From Candidatus Methylomirabilota bacterium (GTDB taxonomy: Bacteria; Methylomirabilota; Methylomirabilia; Methylomirabilales; Methylomirabilaceae), in contig JACQQF010000044.1 of assembly GCA_016207095.1 (NCBI GenBank), positions 23,526 through 87,525 of the forward strand: DNA of 64,000 nt. Reading direction: 5' to 3'. Shown piece after piece: positions 60,395 through 64,000 of the stretch (positions are counted from its first letter, which is position 1; each line of letters opens with the position of its first letter). The notes below the pieces were generated by a model. The model searched no databases, was not told the origin of the DNA, and saw only the letters and a program-made list of their open reading frames with translations. The position numbers and the translations under genes are program-made.

Positions 60395-61188
60395 TAGGGC
60401 GGGATTTTACCGAGTCGGAATTCATGATCTGCCAGTGTGCCCGCCTGATGGAGGATGGCAAGATCGTTTTCATCGGATATGGGATGCCGCAGATCGCCGC
60501 AATCCTGGCCCAGCGTCTTCACGCCCCTCGAATGGTCCAAATGTACGAGTTTGGCGCAGTGGGTCCGCTCCCCGCGACCCCCTTTGTTCGCTTCACGATG
60601 GGCGGGCCTCGCAACTGCTACAAGTCGCTTGCCTGGACCAACATGAACACGATCTTCGCCCAGGCCCAGCTTGGCATGGTCGATCTGGGTGTCCTCGGCG
60701 CAACCCAGATCGACCAGTTCGGCAACGTCAACTCGACCATGTTAGGCTCTGATTACACACGCCCGGAGAAGCGGTTTCCGGGGAGCGGTGGAGCTAACGA
60801 GGTGCTCACGCAGTGCTGGCGGACGGTGATTGTCATCATGCACGAGCGCCGGCGGTTCGTGAAGAAGGTAGACTTCGTGACGTCGCCCGGGTATCTTGAT
60901 GGAACTCCGGGAGCGCGTGAACGGGCCGGGTTACCGAGGGAGACGGGGCCGTGGCGGGTGGTGACCTCCAAAGCCCTCTATGGATTCGATGAACAGAGCA
61001 AACGGATGAGCTTGCTCGGGGTGCTGCGTGGGGTCACCGAGGCTGAGGTGCTGAAGGAGATGGAGTTCGCGCCACTCGTCGGGGAGAAGGTCGAGCAGCT
61101 TGAGCCGCCGACGGCGGAGGAGCTCCGCGTCCTCCGGCACGAGATCGACCCTACTCGAGCGATTATCGGTAAAGCGGCGCGAGCGTAA
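60391..61188 (+). CDS. CoA-transferase family subunit B
   Basis: A 265-residue beta subunit starting at a TTG that shares TTGA with the stop of subunit A, with GAGGGG just upstream. Glu53 in VQMYEFGAVGPLP corresponds to the catalytic glutamate (FEAGG) of glutaconate CoA-transferase. Other blocks are GVLGATQIDQFGNVN, GSGGANEV and FVTSPGYLDG. It would activate or exchange the CoA of the pathway's substrate acid. Confidence 0.85.
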   Translation: MIGRDFTESEFMICQCARLMEDGKIVFIGYGMPQIAAILAQRLHAPRMVQMYEFGAVGPLPATPFVRFTMGGPRNCYKSLAWTNMNTIFAQAQLGMVDLGVLGATQIDQFGNVNSTMLGSDYTRPEKRFPGSGGANEVLTQCWRTVIVIMHERRRFVKKVDFVTSPGYLDGTPGARERAGLPRETGPWRVVTSKALYGFDEQSKRMSLLGVLRGVTEAEVLKEMEFAPLVGEKVEQLEPPTAEELRVLRHEIDPTRAIIGKAARA

Positions 61189-61401
61189 TCGGTCATTTTT
61201 GGATGTTTCTTCATTCACATTCACCCTGAGGCGGTCGAAAGGTGAGCGCTCCTGTCCTTCGACCCTTCGATGAGCTCAGGGCTCAATTACAAGGATGACC
61301 GGCTGGAACTTCGAAGGTCTCAGGGCGACCGTTTGTAAGATCCTTCTAGACGCATTACATCAGTTTTCGAGAACTCATCTGATGGAGACGAGGAGGGCTT
61401 G

Positions 61402-63036
61402 ATGAGCCAAGGGACACGGCCTGTCTATCTGCTTGCTGGAGTTACCAACTTCAACCCGCCGCCGATCTGGGAGGAAGCCAGCGCTGAAGGCGGCAAGTCG
61501 CTGCAGCAATACTGGGAATCAGGAAGGCTTCAGGAGATCTACGCCGAATCCTTCCTCTGGAGAGGGTTTGAGCGCCTTGTCGCTGAGGCGGCTGTAAGCG
61601 GCGTAGATCTCTCTCGGGTGACGACCATCAACGTGGCCATCTCCTACACGCACGAGCTGGGCCAAACGACCGAAGCCGAGGTGGCCGAGGATTTCACCCG
61701 CCGCCTGGCCGGCAGCCCTCACCGCCAACTCTTCAAGCGCCCCCCGAAGATCCGCTGCACCCCGACACATGCGGCATCTTCCTCCGGCATCGTCCCGTTC
61801 AATGACGCTGTAGCGGATCTCGTCGAGCGCGGCGAAGAGATGTCGATGGTGGTCACCGGCGGCAACACCAAAGGGACGAACCGAAATCGGGCGAGGATCA
61901 CGCCTGCGGAGACGACGGATATCTTCGCCAGCCTGGTTTCCCCCTTTGACCGAAAGGTTGCAAAGGCCAATATGCTGAAACTGGGAGCGGCCGCGCTGGG
62001 CCGTGCCTACCAACACGATTATGAGCTGGTGAAGGCGCTTGACAGATTCGTCTATGACCAGCGCCTCTTTACGCATGAGATGGCTCTCCGGAAGCTCTCC
62101 ACCGCGCACGTGACGACACATCCGGATCAGATCCAGGACCGAACGATCTACTACCCCTTGAAATTGATCGGCGTGGCGCCCCAGAGCCTGGGGTATTCGG
62201 GGGTGGTCCTTTCTCATCAACCGCCAGCCAAAGAGCGGGGGGTCAGGCTCGCCGGAATCGGATGCGGGGTGGACCCCTCCAGCATCCGTGACCGGGAGAC
62301 CCACCTCTTCTCCAGGGCGATGGAGGAGTGCGTGACGACCGCAATGAGACAGGCGCGGATCCCCGGGCTGTCTAGCCTGAAGGTCCTTGAGCACCACAAC
62401 CCGTTTCCCGCCGTACCACTGACTGAGGTGGAGGTCATATTGAAGGCCCTGGGATACCAGGGGACCGTCACACACGCCCTCCTTAGCAACGACGTCGGGG
62501 TCAATGGCGGGCTCATCAAGGCTGGCCGCTCCGGGGGGGCGCTTGCGGGGCATGCGATTGCGCCAACCACCGTTCGCCTCACTTTCGAGGCGGCCAAGCA
62601 ACTGCTAGGTGTGGGCGGCTATCCCGCCCTGGAGATGGGGCAGAACGAGGTCGCCTACGCCGGCATCAGTGGTGTAGGGGGGCATCATGCGTTTGATGGC
62701 TATACCATCCTGGCGGGCGGCAGGACCCAGGAGGTGGCAAAGCTCCAGATCGATCTGAAGCCGTTCGACCACGACCACTACAATTCCGTGGCTGAACGCG
62801 ACCTCGATGAGCAAAAGGCCATGAGCGGTGCCAAGATCCCTGGCGGGATGACAGTCGCTTTTATCACATATCAGGAGACGAAGGCTGGACGCGACTACTT
62901 CGGAATCGCGCGAACACCCGACGGTCGCGACTTTCCCTTCACGGCGACCGCGGCGTTCTTCAGCCGCCTGCTCCAGACGGCCTATATCGGGACGCCCGTC
63001 CGGCTCTCCCCGACACTTCAGGCCATCGAGACCTAA
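61402..63036 (+). CDS. Thiolase-superfamily protein lacking the usual nucleophilic cysteine
   Basis: A 544-residue protein with a thiolase-like layout: an N-terminal lobe with ASSSGIVPFNDAVADLVERG, and a C-terminal lobe with LEHHNPFPAVPLTEVEVILK and GVNGGLIKAGRSGGALAGHA (reminiscent of GGAIALGHP). At the place of the NxxCASG nucleophile it reads PTHAASSSG, with alanine or serine. An extra ~80-residue C-terminal piece (FFGIARTPDG-like) may be a small beta domain. It may bind acyl-CoA without condensing, or use other chemistry. ATG 61402 follows AGGAGGG. Confidence 0.7.
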   Translation: MSQGTRPVYLLAGVTNFNPPPIWEEASAEGGKSLQQYWESGRLQEIYAESFLWRGFERLVAEAAVSGVDLSRVTTINVAISYTHELGQTTEAEVAEDFTRRLAGSPHRQLFKRPPKIRCTPTHAASSSGIVPFNDAVADLVERGEEMSMVVTGGNTKGTNRNRARITPAETTDIFASLVSPFDRKVAKANMLKLGAAALGRAYQHDYELVKALDRFVYDQRLFTHEMALRKLSTAHVTTHPDQIQDRTIYYPLKLIGVAPQSLGYSGVVLSHQPPAKERGVRLAGIGCGVDPSSIRDRETHLFSRAMEECVTTAMRQARIPGLSSLKVLEHHNPFPAVPLTEVEVILKALGYQGTVTHALLSNDVGVNGGLIKAGRSGGALAGHAIAPTTVRLTFEAAKQLLGVGGYPALEMGQNEVAYAGISGVGGHHAFDGYTILAGGRTQEVAKLQIDLKPFDHDHYNSVAERDLDEQKAMSGAKIPGGMTVAFITYQETKAGRDYFGIARTPDGRDFPFTATAAFFSRLLQTAYIGTPVRLSPTLQAIET

Positions 63037-63195
63037 GTGCTCTCTTTCGTAAGCCGGGAGGCACCTGTCATCCTCCCACCCTCCCCCCTTACACTCGCCT
63101 TCACTCATCAGGGGAGAAGGAATGGATGAAGGAAACTCACTTTTCGCCTCGCATGAAGAGAAGGAAGGAATGAGGGGAATGGAAGGATAGCGTAG

Positions 63196-64000
63196 GTGCC
63201 TCAGAAAACCATGCTCCTACAGATCGAAGATCTCCGGATCGCGTTTGGGGGAGTCAACGCGCTGGCTGGGGTGAGTTTGGAGGTCAAGCGTGGAGAGATC
63301 TTCTCGCTGATCGGTCCGAACGGCGCCGGGAAGACGGTCCTCCTGAACTGTGTCAGTGGACTTTACAAGCCCCAGGCGGGGCGGATTCTCTATAACGGCA
63401 ACGACATCAGTTCGTTAAGGCCCCACCAGCGAGCCCACCTCGGGATCTCTCGTACCTTCCAGAAGATCGAGCTCTTTAGCGGCATGACTGTTTTAGACAA
63501 TATTCGCCTGGGGCGACATGTCCACATGAAGACCGGCCTGCTTGGCGGCGCGGTCTATTTGGGAAGGGCGTCTCGGGAGGAGGTCGAGCATCGCGAATTC
63601 ATCGAACGGGAGATCATCGACCTCCTCGAGATCGAGCACATCCGGGATACGGTGGTCGGGATGCTGGCCTATGGTCTCCAAAAGCGGGTCGAACTGGCGC
63701 GGGCGCTGGCCTTGAATCCCACGCTGATTCTGCTGGATGAACCGATGGCGGGGCTGAACCTCGAGGAGACCGAGGACATGGCCCGGTTTATACTGGACAT
63801 CAATGAGGCAGAGCGATGGCGAGTCACGTGTATCCTGGTTGAGCACGATATGGGTGTCGTCATGGATATCTCCAACAGGGTCGCCGCCCTGAACTTCGGC
63901 GAAAAGATCGCGGAGGGGAGCCCGCAGGAGGTCCAGGCGGACCCGGCTGTGATTAAGGCGTACCTCGGAGAGGTCGAGGACCTCTATGCGACGCGCCGCT
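63196..64000 (+). CDS. Branched-chain amino-acid type ABC transporter ATPase, truncated by window end
   Basis: The frame is open to the last base. It encodes a LivG-type ATPase: Walker A IGPNGAGKT, GISRTFQKIELFSGMTVLDN, a signature that deviates from LSGGQ (AYGLQKRVELARAL), Walker B LILLDEPMAGLN and the ILVEHDM H-loop. Starts are GTG 63196 (with GGAAGG nine bases upstream) or ATG 63211. The family imports branched-chain amino acids, amides and other small acids. Following an acyl-CoA island, import of its substrate (for example a branched acid) is plausible. Confidence 0.88.
   Translation, partial: MPQKTMLLQIEDLRIAFGGVNALAGVSLEVKRGEIFSLIGPNGAGKTVLLNCVSGLYKPQAGRILYNGNDISSLRPHQRAHLGISRTFQKIELFSGMTVLDNIRLGRHVHMKTGLLGGAVYLGRASREEVEHREFIEREIIDLLEIEHIRDTVVGMLAYGLQKRVELARALALNPTLILLDEPMAGLNLEETEDMARFILDINEAERWRVTCILVEHDMGVVMDISNRVAALNFGEKIAEGSPQEVQADPAVIKAYLGEVEDLYATRR

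Noticed and set aside
59423..61188. IpdAB-type steroid ring hydrolase
   Set aside because: Subunit B keeps a glutamate at the CoA-transferase catalytic position, and no steroid-degradation genes are nearby.

Overview
The window is about 64 kb of gene-dense, roughly 60% GC bacterial chromosome. It has no rRNA, tRNA, phage or CRISPR that I can recognise. Lipid A and heptose genes mark a Gram-negative. The mix of siroheme reductases, thiocarboxylate-carrier cysteine synthesis, many YVTN beta-propeller proteins, phosphatidylcholine synthase and a corrinoid acyl-CoA mutase pathway fits a deep-branching lineage such as NC10/Methylomirabilota. That placement is inference from gene content and composition, not a search result. 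Two genes, selD and a yeeE-type transporter, read through in-frame UGA codons at conserved cysteine positions, so the organism very probably decodes selenocysteine.

Layout. 1-4.7 kb: lipopolysaccharide genes (lpxK end, a heptosyltransferase-GmhB fusion, a second heptosyltransferase, a truncated sugar-nucleotide epimerase) and a MEMO-family gene. 4.8-7.6 kb: a repeat-rich IPTL-CTERM beta-propeller gene, an array of inverted-repeat elements and the selenoprotein gene selD. 7.6-10.65 kb, minus strand: PAP2 phosphatase, flippase-like membrane protein, polyprenyl-type glycosyltransferase and the remnant of an ArnT-like glycosyltransferase. 10.7-14.8 kb, minus strand: purN-purH-purD-purE. 15-18.7 kb: a hypothetical gene, a structured leader, a collagen-like/beta-propeller secreted protein, bactofilin and a zinc-ribbon protein.

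19-39 kb is a large sulfur island. It starts with an Rrf2-type regulator behind a near-consensus promoter. Then follow cysK, a CysO-like/MoeB-like fusion, the selenocysteine-containing YeeE transporter, an exported rhodanese, two TusA carriers, cysM, a JAMM protease, two siroheme sulfite/nitrite reductases, a TauE permease, cysH, sat and another rhodanese. A SAM-I riboswitch with its terminator then controls a NIL-domain gene, a threonine-synthase homologue and a free MoaD/CysO-like carrier. Together these could take sulfate to APS, sulfite and sulfide, or import thiosulfate, load sulfur on carrier thiocarboxylates, and make cysteine and (proposed here) homocysteine.

39-47.6 kb: ferredoxin and class III aminotransferase, a TylF-like methyltransferase, phosphatidylcholine synthase, and a four-gene gld-like ABC system. 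47.9-64 kb: an acyl-CoA catabolic island with a TetR regulator and palindromic operator, enoyl-CoA hydratase, two acyl-CoA dehydrogenases, EtfBA, a membrane ETF:quinone oxidoreductase, a two-subunit B12 mutase with isobutyryl-CoA-mutase-type residues, MeaB, a two-subunit CoA-transferase, an unusual thiolase-like protein and a branched-chain amino-acid ABC ATPase that runs off the end. Three copies of a dispersed repeat each start on the base after a stop codon; one is interrupted by a smaller terminal-inverted-repeat element.
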